NCBI GenBank assembly: GCA_017504335.1
Contig: JAFVRI010000016.1
Location: 1 to 7,041 of the forward strand
Direction: 5' to 3'
Source: Clostridia bacterium
GTDB lineage: Bacteria; Bacillota; Clostridia; Oscillospirales; CAG-272
DNA length: 7,041 nucleotides
The position numbers and the translations under genes are program-made. Below are positions 1-5,612 of this stretch, piece by piece (the stretch's first letter is position 1; every line of letters starts with the position of its first letter). The notes below the pieces were generated by a model, which had not been told where the DNA came from, did no database searches, and saw only the letters and a program-made list of their open reading frames with translations.

Positions 1-125
1 ACTTCAATAAGGTGACGCAAGAACAGTTAGACGCAGTTGTTTCTTTGATCAACAATCGCCCTCGTAAATGCCTTGGCTTTTTGTCTCCAAATGATTTTTT
101 GAAAAAAGTGTTGCACTTGGCTTGA
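1..125 (+). CDS. IS30-family transposase, C-terminal end (partial)
   Basis: This is the last 40 codons of a gene that begins before the window; the reading frame starts at base 3 and ends at TGA 123-125. The peptide contains INNRPRKCLGF and SPNDF and ends in VLHLA. That matches the closing part of the DDE integrase domain of IS30-family transposases, where an N-N-R-P-R-K-C/T-L-G-(W/F)-x-(T/S)-P block is typical and the protein often ends in LHL-x. The enzyme would cut and join IS ends. The catalytic DDE residues lie upstream and cannot be checked, so it is unknown whether the copy is intact. The segment is more AT-rich than the other genes here, which fits a mobile gene of different origin. 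Family assignment is fairly sure; activity is unknown. Confidence 0.8.
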   Translation, partial: FNKVTQEQLDAVVSLINNRPRKCLGFLSPNDFLKKVLHLA

Positions 126-131
126 CAATCT
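109..131 (+). mobile_element. Probable right end of the IS30-type element
   Basis: The segment around the transposase stop reads TTGCACTTGGCTTGACAATC (111-130). IS30-family elements of Firmicutes commonly carry a terminal inverted repeat with a TTGCACTT core and a following ACAAT, often overlapping the transposase C-terminus, as here. The left end is outside the window, so the inverted repeat and any target duplication cannot be confirmed. The exact boundary is a guess within about 10 bases. Confidence 0.35.
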
Positions 132-180
132 GACGAGCCTTTCGCTGCGGCGGGAACTGTGCATAGCTAAAGCTTTTTGG

Positions 181-206
181 AACCACCGGCACCGCTGGTG
201 GTTTTC
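181..206 (+). terminator. Hairpin with T-run after the transposase gene
   Basis: AACCACCGG (181-189) pairs with CTGGTGGTT (195-203) around a 5-nt loop, with one G-T wobble, and a short T-run ending at 205 follows. It lies 55 nt past the transposase stop and would end that transcript. The T-run is short, so it may be a weak terminator or a structural end signal of the mobile element. Confidence 0.5.
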
Positions 207-211
207 AAAAC

Positions 212-390
212 AAAAAAAAGAGAAAACCGTCGGGATGTAGGGTCCGACGGTTTTCAACCTCAGAAAAAATAATATCGTTTTACAGAAATTATGACGAGGA
301 CAATGCACAAAGTTCAAGCCATATTTTGTAATAAGGTGTTGCGGAGCTTTTTTCAAAAGCGACCCGCTTCCTCCGCGTCCTCCGCGTCCT
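212..390 (+). repeat. Hairpin-headed dispersed repeat, copy 1
   Basis: This segment is repeated in the same orientation at 5612-5796. It opens with an A-rich run, then a perfect 12-bp stem: GAAAACCGTCGG at 222-233 pairs with CCGACGGTTTTC at 244-255, with a 10-nt loop. A tail of about 130 nt follows. Exact blocks shared with copy 2 include ATGACGAGGACAATGCA at 291-307, TTGCGGAGCTTTTT starting at 339, and TCAAAAGCGACCCGC just after. The tail ends in tandem CTCCGCGTC units (371-389). The A-stem-T layout resembles a two-way terminator, but conservation continues well past the stem, so it is more than a terminator. On the minus strand a reading frame containing SLLKKAPQ passes through, but a 1-nt length change in a T-run shifts that frame between copies, so it is probably noncoding. 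Confidence 0.85.
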
Positions 391-401
391 TGGGGCAATC
401 A

Positions 402-434
402 AAAAAGCCGCAAAGCGTTGCTTTGCGGCTTTTT
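402..434. terminator. Strong bidirectional intrinsic terminator
   Basis: AAAAAGCCGCAAAG (402-415) pairs perfectly with CTTTGCGGCTTTTT (421-434) around a 5-nt loop. The A-run and T-run give a U-tract in both directions. On the minus strand it lies 9 nt after the stop of the 35-aa micro-ORF at 444-551 and is the natural end of the transcript carrying that ORF and the secreted protein gene. On the plus strand it would stop read-through from the transposase side. Confidence 0.88.
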
Positions 435-443
435 CTTTATTTC

Positions 444-551
444 TCACAGCTCATCGTCGGGCAGCTCAATACCTTCACTGTACGTGATGATATCCTTGGG
501 CTCAACCTTTACGAGCTCTGCGATTGGCATTTTGTAATTTTCCTTTACCAT
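444..551 (-). CDS. 35-aa acidic micro-protein, unknown function
   Basis: A short open frame runs from ATG (complement of 549-551) to TGA (complement of 444-446). An excellent ribosome binding site, AAGGAGG (560-566), sits 8 nt before the ATG. The ORF starts 29 nt after the stop of the secreted protein gene and ends 9 nt before a strong terminator, so it fits exactly into the 3' end of that transcript. The peptide starts MVKENYKMPIAELVKVE, continues PKDIITYSEG and ends IELPDDEL. It has nine acidic and four basic residues and no Cys, no signal peptide and no membrane segment. I do not recognise a named family. The layout (short KxP start, a D-I-I-T block, acidic end) reminds me of short uncharacterised peptides in other gut Clostridia; that is recollection, not a match. 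It has no Cys-rich or Ser/Thr-rich core typical of a modified-peptide precursor. Coding status is well supported by signals and position; function is unknown. Confidence 0.72.
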   Translation of the reverse strand: MVKENYKMPIAELVKVEPKDIITYSEGIELPDDEL

Positions 552-580
552 CTCTCTCACCTCCTTACCAAACTCACACC

Positions 581-1804
581 TCAATACAGACCTGTCCAGT
601 TATCCTCGGGCTGTACTTCATCCGTAGCTACATATGCCTTAGCGGCATCACCGTAGCGCATCATTGCATGAATCAGATCCACCAGCAAGCCCTGCTCGGT
701 CTTGGAGAGCATGGAATACGCATAGGATTCCACACTGTAGCTGAAGGTATTGCTGATCGGTCCGTTTGCATCATAAATTGTAATATAGTTTGCGTTGCTC
801 ATGTTCGCGGCGGTCAGATGATCAAAATACACATAGTATCCGCCGTCGGTTTCCACAAACTGCGAGGAAGGAACGGTATAAACACCGTTTGCATTGACGA
901 CCCGCGCGGAAAGTCCGTCCGCACTTGCCGCATCGATCTTGAAGCGGAGCGCCACGGATTCACGCAGAGAAAGTCCCGCGCTCTTCCAGTTTACGGTCGC
1001 ATTCTCTCTCTCAATGTATTTCGTGTCCTGAACCGTTGTCAGCGCACGATCCTCTGCCGTGCCCCACGCTCTCTGAGCGTCGGTCAGATCGGCATTGGCA
1101 AGTCCGGAGGATACACGACCCGTATATTGCTGAGAAACCGTTCCGTAATTCAACAGATCCACCAAAAGGGTTCTCAGCTCGGCATATTCATCGGAAGCAT
1201 ACTTCGCGAGCGTGTTGTAGCAATAGGTCTTTACGCTGTAGTCTTGCGGGATTCCCGCACAGACCTTGCCGTAGCAGGTGGCATACAGAGTTGCCGTCAC
1301 CGTCTCGCTCATATACTGGGGGGCAATGTTGTCAAAGGTGAAGATGAAATAATTCTCATCCTCTCTGTAGCTCGTCACCGTCACGGACTCGTCCAACATG
1401 GAAAAGACCACATAGGGATCCGTATACGAGCCCTCGGTCAAAAGATCTTTGCTCACCTTGTAATCGATCGCCATGCTGTCGGTCAGGATCAGAGATGCCG
1501 TCTTGATCTTCAAGGGGGGGATCTCCACCGATTCGCAGGCGGCACCGCAGGTCGCGCACTTCAGCACATAGGAGCCGGGCGTGCTTCCGTCGGGATAGGT
1601 CTCCACCATCCACTCCTCACTCATGGTCTCGTGGGGGCAATAGGCATTGTTAAACTCATAAAATTCGATGTTATCCTTTTCGGCGTCATTGGTGTAATCG
1701 CCTACCGTGATCGCGCTCGCGCCAAACGTCACGGATCCGATTCCAAGAACCAAAGCCAGTGCCGCGCTAAGGATCTTCGTATACTTACTCGTCCTTGTTT
1801 TCAC
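581..1804 (-). CDS. Secreted protein with two copies of a clostridial surface domain
   Basis: A 407-aa protein with a GTG start. GGAGGT (1811-1816) lies 6 nt before the start, which supports this choice. Residues 1-31 form a classical signal peptide: a basic N-terminus, a hydrophobic stretch (about 11-28) and ASA for cleavage near residue 31. Next comes a zinc-ribbon-like segment with CPH at 56-58 and CATC at 83-86, followed by an IPPL turn as seen in Cys-rich segments of clostridial exported proteins. Two related units follow, at about 103-227 and 278-391. Each has a beta-rich first half (DSMAIDYKV; ESVALRFKI), a YxVxxYxY segment (YSVKTYCYNTL; YSVESYAYSML) and a helix with LLVDL followed by a YG motif (LLVDLLNYG; LLVDLIHAMMRYG). 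Such units recur in uncharacterised secreted proteins of gut Clostridia. I see no LPXTG motif, C-terminal membrane anchor or dockerin, so it is probably released or held non-covalently. The binding partner or substrate is unknown. It is co-transcribed with the 35-aa ORF at 444-551. Confidence 0.88.
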   Translation of the reverse strand: MKTRTSKYTKILSAALALVLGIGSVTFGASAITVGDYTNDAEKDNIEFYEFNNAYCPHETMSEEWMVETYPDGSTPGSYVLKCATCGAACESVEIPPLKIKTASLILTDSMAIDYKVSKDLLTEGSYTDPYVVFSMLDESVTVTSYREDENYFIFTFDNIAPQYMSETVTATLYATCYGKVCAGIPQDYSVKTYCYNTLAKYASDEYAELRTLLVDLLNYGTVSQQYTGRVSSGLANADLTDAQRAWGTAEDRALTTVQDTKYIERENATVNWKSAGLSLRESVALRFKIDAASADGLSARVVNANGVYTVPSSQFVETDGGYYVYFDHLTAANMSNANYITIYDANGPISNTFSYSVESYAYSMLSKTEQGLLVDLIHAMMRYGDAAKAYVATDEVQPEDNWTGLY

Positions 1805-1860
1805 TGCTCAACCTCCGTATTTTCTTATCATTATCGAAAAAGAGATTCCTATTCAGTATC

Positions 1861-1889
1861 ATTGTACCACACTCATCCCTCTTTGTCAA
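1861..1889 (-). promoter_or_regulatory. Sigma-A promoter of the secreted-protein unit
   Basis: On the minus strand the -35 box is TTGACA (1884-1889), the spacer is 17 nt, and the -10 box is TACAAT (1861-1866), with an extended -10 TGG just before it. The start point would be near 1854, giving a leader of about 50 nt. This is a near-consensus promoter, suggesting strong basal expression; no operator palindrome is obvious. Confidence 0.85.
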
Positions 1890-1917
1890 TCCCTTTTCGA
1901 GGAGATTCTCCCACCAA

Positions 1918-1952
1918 GAAAAAGTCCTCCCCGTGGACGCACGGGGAGGACT
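1918..1952 (-). terminator. Intrinsic terminator of the flippase gene
   Basis: AGTCCTCCCCGT (1923-1934) pairs perfectly with ACGGGGAGGACT (1941-1952) around a 6-nt loop. On the minus strand the stem is followed by TTTTTCTT. It begins 9 nt after the flippase stop codon and separates that gene from the promoter of the secreted-protein unit. Confidence 0.9.
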
Positions 1953-1961
1953 GACTTTCTT

Positions 1962-3203
1962 TTACGTTTCCGGCTCTGTTGTCGGCTTCTTTCTTCCGAT
2001 CAAGCCCCAGACAACCGCGCCGAGGAAGCGGATTCCGTTGGCGATCAGAATGGATACGATAAATCCGTTCAAGCCGTCAAGCACCGTTCCCGCGGCAACG
2101 CTTCCGAAGAAGATCACCGCATAGCCGCCATTGAAGATCAGCTGCTTTTTCTCGCCCTTGAAGCGAAGCAGTACGATCATCAGCACCCCCGACACAAAAT
2201 AGAAGATCTGTCCGAGAATGGCGGGTGCCAGATAGGCTCTGACCTCCTCCAGCTGATCGGGATAAAGCTTTCCGATGAGCCAGGGCGATACGATCATGCA
2301 TCCAAGGAATGCCACGGCGCCGAATCCTACCGCCACGGCAATGACCACACTCCAAAGCTTTTTGGTGAGTCCGCCCTGATAGCGTACCAGATAGCTGAGC
2401 AAAATGGCATTGATGGGCAGAGTCAGCATGGATACGATCTTACCGATCAGCGAGGCGATATAGTAGGTCGTCACCGCTTCGCCGTCTCCCGTAATGGCAA
2501 GGAGAAGAATGCGGTCGGCATGAAGGGTCACATTGTCGATCAGGGATGACATCAGCACAAATCCCACACTCAGGATCACGGGAAGCATGTGCTTGGTGGG
2601 CTTGAAGAAGGGAGGGCGGTAGATGGTTCCGCTGATGATCACGTAGACCACCGCCGCGGTCTCACCGAGAATCAGCGCCAGCATCCATTCATCGGTCCAC
2701 TTGAATACAAAAAGCCCTACGATATATCCCACCGAAATGAGAATATAATAAATCATGTATCGGAAGAAGTTCGTGCTCATCCGGTACTCTACCTCGGAGT
2801 AATACCGAAGCATGGTCGAGAACATCAAAAGCGCGTAAAGGATCAGTGAAAGGGGGGTTGCCAGATCCAGAATGAAGAGATACACCACTCCGATGACGGT
2901 TCCGATCACACCCATTCCGAGAAGGATCAGGTTGTAGTTGCCGCTGTCGGTATATCCCTTTTCCACGCCAAGAAGCCTTGCGCAGTTGACAGCATAGCCG
3001 AAGCTTCCCGCCGTAATGGCAAGCACCGAGATGATCGCCAGCGCTACACCGTAGCGCTCGGCTCCCATGTGCCGCTCAAAGCCGGGATACAGCACCAGCT
3101 GGATCACCATATTGAAGATCACAGCAGCGCCGACGCTGTATATCAAATTCAGAATTTTGGTTCGGTTTTCTCCCGAAAACAGGCTCTTGATCTTTTCACC
3201 CAT
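1962..3203 (-). CDS. MOP-superfamily membrane protein, polysaccharide flippase-like
   Basis: A 413-aa integral membrane protein with about 12 predicted helices, roughly at residues 17-38, 50-75, 90-112, 117-133, 148-167, 173-192, 208-225, 243-270, 283-303, 325-345, 356-375 and 378-402. It ends in a basic-acidic tail (GRKKPTTEPET). Size, helix number, the short amphipathic N-terminus before helix 1, and the GAERYGVALAI segment after it are typical of Wzx-type polysaccharide or lipid-linked oligosaccharide exporters in the MATE/MOP superfamily. The likely role is to flip a lipid-linked glycan across the plasma membrane. No glycosyltransferase or other glycan gene is adjacent, so the substrate cannot be guessed. 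The ATG is preceded by AAGGGAAGTGAT, an imperfect but well-placed ribosome binding site. It has its own promoter (3241-3269) and terminator (1918-1952). Superfamily assignment is good; the exact subfamily is uncertain. Confidence 0.82.
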   Translation of the reverse strand: MGEKIKSLFSGENRTKILNLIYSVGAAVIFNMVIQLVLYPGFERHMGAERYGVALAIISVLAITAGSFGYAVNCARLLGVEKGYTDSGNYNLILLGMGVIGTVIGVVYLFILDLATPLSLILYALLMFSTMLRYYSEVEYRMSTNFFRYMIYYILISVGYIVGLFVFKWTDEWMLALILGETAAVVYVIISGTIYRPPFFKPTKHMLPVILSVGFVLMSSLIDNVTLHADRILLLAITGDGEAVTTYYIASLIGKIVSMLTLPINAILLSYLVRYQGGLTKKLWSVVIAVAVGFGAVAFLGCMIVSPWLIGKLYPDQLEEVRAYLAPAILGQIFYFVSGVLMIVLLRFKGEKKQLIFNGGYAVIFFGSVAAGTVLDGLNGFIVSILIANGIRFLGAVVWGLIGRKKPTTEPET

Positions 3204-3240
3204 TTTCGTATCACTTCCCTTCTTTCATCACACTGCGATT

Positions 3241-3269
3241 ATTATATCACGAAGTGCCCGATTTGTAAA
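3241..3269 (-). promoter_or_regulatory. Sigma-A promoter of the flippase gene
   Basis: On the minus strand: TTTACA (3264-3269), a 17-nt spacer, TATAAT (3241-3246), with an extended -10 TGA. The predicted start is near 3234, giving a leader of about 31 nt. The -35 box begins 9 nt after the stop of the radical SAM gene, and no hairpin separates the two genes, so the flippase may also be reached by read-through. Confidence 0.82.
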
Positions 3270-3278
3270 GTTTTTCTT

Positions 3279-4154
3279 TTAAAAATTGGGGGTGTAGTCG
3301 GTTTTAGCGGAGGATCTCTCCTGCATGTAGCCCGAAAAGCCAAGCGCCTGTGCCTCCCGAAGAACCGAGTCGTATTCAAAGGAGGTCAGCCTCCTGTGCA
3401 GATTCCTGTAGGGAGAATCGGTGGCAAACTCGGGGGTGTACTGACTCATCAGGCTGAGCAGGATCTCATGGGGCGATACGGCATCGGCAAGTGCCCGCAA
3501 TGCCGCTATGCTCTCCTTCCGATGCCCCGGCAGGATCAGATGCCGTACCACCGTACCCCGCAGAAGCATCCCCTCCCCGTCAAAAAGGGGAGTGCCCGTC
3601 TGTCTGACCATTTCCGCAATGGCTCCGAGCGCTACCTCGGGATAACCGGGCGCAAGCGAGTATCGCTGTGCCGATGCCTCCTCGGCATATTTGAAATCGG
3701 GCAGATAAACGTCCACCAGCCCCTCCAAGCGACGAAGGGTCTCTGTCCGCTCATAGCCCGAGGTGTTCCAAACCACGGGGATCCTCAACCGCTCCTTGAC
3801 CGAGTGAAGCACACGGAGGATCGGATCGGTAAAGTGGGTGGGGGTCACAAAATTGATGTTGTGGGCACCCTTCTCCTGCAGCTCCAGCAGAATGCCCGCC
3901 AGCTCCTCCTCGCTGATCGCTCTGCCTGCCGTCTCCGAGCGGCTGATGGCTCGGTTCTGACAGTAGACACAGCGAAGGGTACAGCCTACAAAAAAGACGG
4001 TTCCCGATCCGCGACTGCCGCTGATCGACGGCTCCTCAAAGGGGTGAAGCGCCGCACGGGCGATACGCATGGTCGCCCCTTGTCCGCAAAATCCAAGCTC
4101 GCCCGCCTCGCGGTTCACACCGCACCGCCGCGGACATAATTCGCATACACTCAC
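3279..4154 (-). CDS. PflX-like radical SAM protein (COG1313 type)
   Basis: With the start chosen here the protein has 291 aa, the usual family length. The N-terminus has a Cys cluster (C4, C7, C11 in CELCPRRCG, and C23) of the type found in this family. GCTLRCVYCQN holds the radical SAM CxxxCxxC signature at C58, C62 and C65, which binds the [4Fe-4S] cluster that cleaves S-adenosylmethionine. Further family-like blocks are NINFVTPTHF, VVWNTSGYE, VDVYLPDFKY, RHLILPGH and LSLMSQYTP. It resembles pyruvate formate-lyase activating enzymes but belongs to the shorter PflX group, whose substrate is not established. No glycyl-radical enzyme lies nearby. GTG at 4154 is chosen because AAAGGGGGG lies 6 nt before it, and because an in-frame GTG at 4187 lies upstream of the predicted -10 box and so would not be transcribed from that promoter. 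Confidence 0.88.
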   Translation of the reverse strand: MSVCELCPRRCGVNREAGELGFCGQGATMRIARAALHPFEEPSISGSRGSGTVFFVGCTLRCVYCQNRAISRSETAGRAISEEELAGILLELQEKGAHNINFVTPTHFTDPILRVLHSVKERLRIPVVWNTSGYERTETLRRLEGLVDVYLPDFKYAEEASAQRYSLAPGYPEVALGAIAEMVRQTGTPLFDGEGMLLRGTVVRHLILPGHRKESIAALRALADAVSPHEILLSLMSQYTPEFATDSPYRNLHRRLTSFEYDSVLREAQALGFSGYMQERSSAKTDYTPNF

Positions 4155-4177
4155 GCAGATCCCCCCTTTCTCCCTAC

Positions 4178-4206
4178 ATTTTAGCACATCCCTTCCCGCA
4201 AATCAA
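4178..4206 (-). promoter_or_regulatory. Promoter of the radical SAM gene
   Basis: On the minus strand: TTGATT (4201-4206), a 17-nt spacer, TAAAAT (4178-4183), with an extended -10 TGC. The predicted start near 4171 leaves a leader of only about 17 nt, just enough for the ribosome binding site. This placement rules out the upstream GTG at 4187 as the start for this promoter. Confidence 0.72.
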
Positions 4207-4209
4207 GAA

Positions 4210-4224
4210 ATATTTACAAAATAT
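4210..4224. promoter_or_regulatory. AT-rich palindrome between divergent promoters
   Basis: ATATTT-ACA-AAATAT is a perfect 6-3-6 inverted repeat. It lies between the -35 box of the radical SAM gene (ends 4206) and the -35 box of cinA (starts 4227). It could be an operator shared by both genes, or simply AT-rich UP-element DNA. It matches no regulator site that I know. Confidence 0.3.
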
Positions 4225-4226
4225 AC

Positions 4227-4256
4227 TGGACAAAGCACCCTTTTATCCGCTATAAT
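4227..4256 (+). promoter_or_regulatory. Promoter of cinA
   Basis: TGGACA (4227-4232), an 18-nt spacer, and a perfect TATAAT (4251-4256). The predicted start is near 4263, giving a leader of about 23 nt with the ribosome binding site AAGGAG at 4273-4278. I see no LexA-type CGAAC-N4-GTTCG box or streptococcal competence box, so there is no sequence sign of damage or competence control. Confidence 0.75.
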
Positions 4257-4285
4257 GATGTTATCACATAGGAAGGAGAGTTTTT

Positions 4286-5542
4286 ATGAACACATCTCCC
4301 ATTAAGACCGCAGAGATCCTCTGCGTCGGAACCGAGCTTTTACTCGGTGATATTGTCAATACCAATGCCGCTTATCTGTCGAGAAAGCTGGCAGAGCTTG
4401 GCATCTGCGTCTACCGCCACACAGCTGTGGGCGATAACCCCGAGCGCCTTTCCCGCGCCCTGGATGCTGCCTTCTCGGAGGCGGATCTGGTGATCACCAG
4501 CGGAGGCTTGGGTCCCACCTACGACGATCTGACCAAGGAAACGGTTGCCGCTTATTTCGGAAGATCCCTGTTTCTGCATGAGTCATCCCTCGTTGCCATT
4601 CGCTCCTATTTCGACCGAATCGGACGGGTCATGACCAAAAATAACGAAAAGCAAGCCATGATGCCCGAGGGCGCCATTGTGTTCCCCAATCATTACGGCA
4701 CCGCTCCCTCCCTCGCCATCGAGGGGGAGAACAACAAGACCGCCATTATGCTCCCCGGCCCTCCCGGTGAGCTGATCCCTCTTTTTGAGGAGGAGATCCT
4801 TCCCTATCTCCAATCCCGCAGAGATTCGGTTCTGGTCAGCAAGAACATTCATATTTTCGGCATGGGCGAATCCTCGGTGGAGAATGAGCTGAAGGAGCTG
4901 ATGACCGAGTCGAAAAATCCCACGGTGGCACCCTATTGTAAGGAGGGGGAGGTTCGCCTGCGGGTCACCGCCTCGGCAGATACCCGGGCGCATGCGGCGG
5001 CACTCTGCGACAAAATGATCGAGACCGTGCGTAAAACGAAAGTCGGAGAATTCATCTATGGCATCGACGTGGATTCCTTAGAAGAGGCAGCCGTGCGCCA
5101 TCTGAGAAGTAAGGGCATGACCCTCGCCACCGCGGAATCCTGCACAGGCGGTCTTTGCGCCAAGCGGGTGACCGATCTTGCCGGCTGCTCCGATGTCTTT
5201 CTCGGTGGATGTGTCACCTACGCAAACGAAGCAAAGACAGAGCTGCTGGGGGTCAAAAAGGAAACCCTTGAGACCTACGGAGCGGTGTCCGAGGAAACCG
5301 CCCGCGAAATGGCAAGGGGCGTCCGCTTGCGCCTCGGTGCCTCGGTGGGAACCGCCACCACAGGCATTGCGGGTCCCGGCGGAGGTACCCCCGAAAAGCC
5401 GGTGGGAACCGTCTACGTTGCCATCAGTACCGAAAAAGGCGAGGTGGTCCGCAAGCTCTCCCTGTCCGCCATGCGCAGTCGAGAATATATCCGCATCGTC
5501 AGCGCCAATCACGTGTACGACCTGATCCTGAAGGAAACCTGA
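4286..5542 (+). CDS. cinA: CinA: nucleotide pyrophosphatase-like plus NMN deamidase
   Basis: A 418-aa two-domain protein of usual CinA length. Residues 1 to about 170 form the MoaB/Mog-like domain (COG1058), with VGTELLLGDIVNTN at 14-27 and TSGGLGPTYDDLTKE at 71-85; in characterised relatives this domain hydrolyses ADP-ribose-type or damaged dinucleotides. A linker domain follows. Residues about 262-416 form the PncC-like NMN deamidase domain (COG1546), which converts nicotinamide mononucleotide to nicotinate mononucleotide in NAD salvage. It has TLATAESCTGG at 279-289, TYANEAKTELLGV at 311-323, GAVSEETA at 332-339 and GIAGPGGGTPEKPVGTVY at 360-377. The proposed active-site Ser, Tyr and Lys probably correspond to S285, Y312 and K317, all present. 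The protein acts in the cytoplasm. The ATG has AAGGAG 7 nt upstream. In some streptococci the gene is competence-induced and linked to recA; here it stands alone, divergent from the radical SAM gene. Confidence 0.96.
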   Translation: MNTSPIKTAEILCVGTELLLGDIVNTNAAYLSRKLAELGICVYRHTAVGDNPERLSRALDAAFSEADLVITSGGLGPTYDDLTKETVAAYFGRSLFLHESSLVAIRSYFDRIGRVMTKNNEKQAMMPEGAIVFPNHYGTAPSLAIEGENNKTAIMLPGPPGELIPLFEEEILPYLQSRRDSVLVSKNIHIFGMGESSVENELKELMTESKNPTVAPYCKEGEVRLRVTASADTRAHAAALCDKMIETVRKTKVGEFIYGIDVDSLEEAAVRHLRSKGMTLATAESCTGGLCAKRVTDLAGCSDVFLGGCVTYANEAKTELLGVKKETLETYGAVSEETAREMARGVRLRLGASVGTATTGIAGPGGGTPEKPVGTVYVAISTEKGEVVRKLSLSAMRSREYIRIVSANHVYDLILKET

Positions 5543-5584
5543 GGGATCGGGACTCAGACGATTGGGTTGCCCTCCATACAAAAA

Positions 5585-5612
5585 GCGGCGGGAGCAAGCC
5601 CCCGCCGTTATA
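5585..5612. terminator. GC-rich hairpin after cinA
   Basis: CGGCGGG (5586-5592) pairs with CCCGCCG (5601-5607) around an 8-nt loop. On the plus strand, 43 nt after the cinA stop, the stem is followed only by TTATAAAAAAA, a poor U-tract. On the minus strand it is followed by CTTTTT, a good one. So it may serve mainly as a backstop for transcripts from the membrane protein gene at 5804-6679, while cinA transcripts may run on into the hairpin of the adjacent repeat. Confidence 0.65.

Noticed and set aside
27..398. A minus-strand 123-codon frame through repeat copy 1, containing SLLKKAPQ
   Set aside because: A related peptide appears in copy 2 but a 1-nt change in a T-run shifts its frame, and the frame runs through two hairpins and into the transposase end. 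Noncoding repeat DNA is the simpler reading.
524..1954. A 476-codon plus-strand open frame opposite the secreted protein gene
   Set aside because: The minus strand carries a promoter, ribosome binding site, signal peptide and repeated domains. The plus-strand product is rich in His, Arg and Gly, with no recognisable domain or ribosome binding site, and it runs through the minus-strand promoter and a terminator stem. It is an antisense shadow.
3069..4139. A 356-codon plus-strand open frame opposite the flippase start and the radical SAM gene
   Set aside because: It crosses two minus-strand genes and their promoter, has no ribosome binding site or family motif, and is explained by the GC-rich codon pattern of the real gene.
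4210..4285. LexA or competence box upstream of cinA
   Set aside because: No CGAAC-N4-GTTCG palindrome or streptococcal competence box is present; only a sigma-A promoter and an unassigned AT palindrome are seen.
4583..5581. Two minus-strand open frames (136 and 167 codons) opposite cinA
   Set aside because: cinA is unmistakable on the plus strand; these frames lack ribosome binding sites and recognisable motifs.
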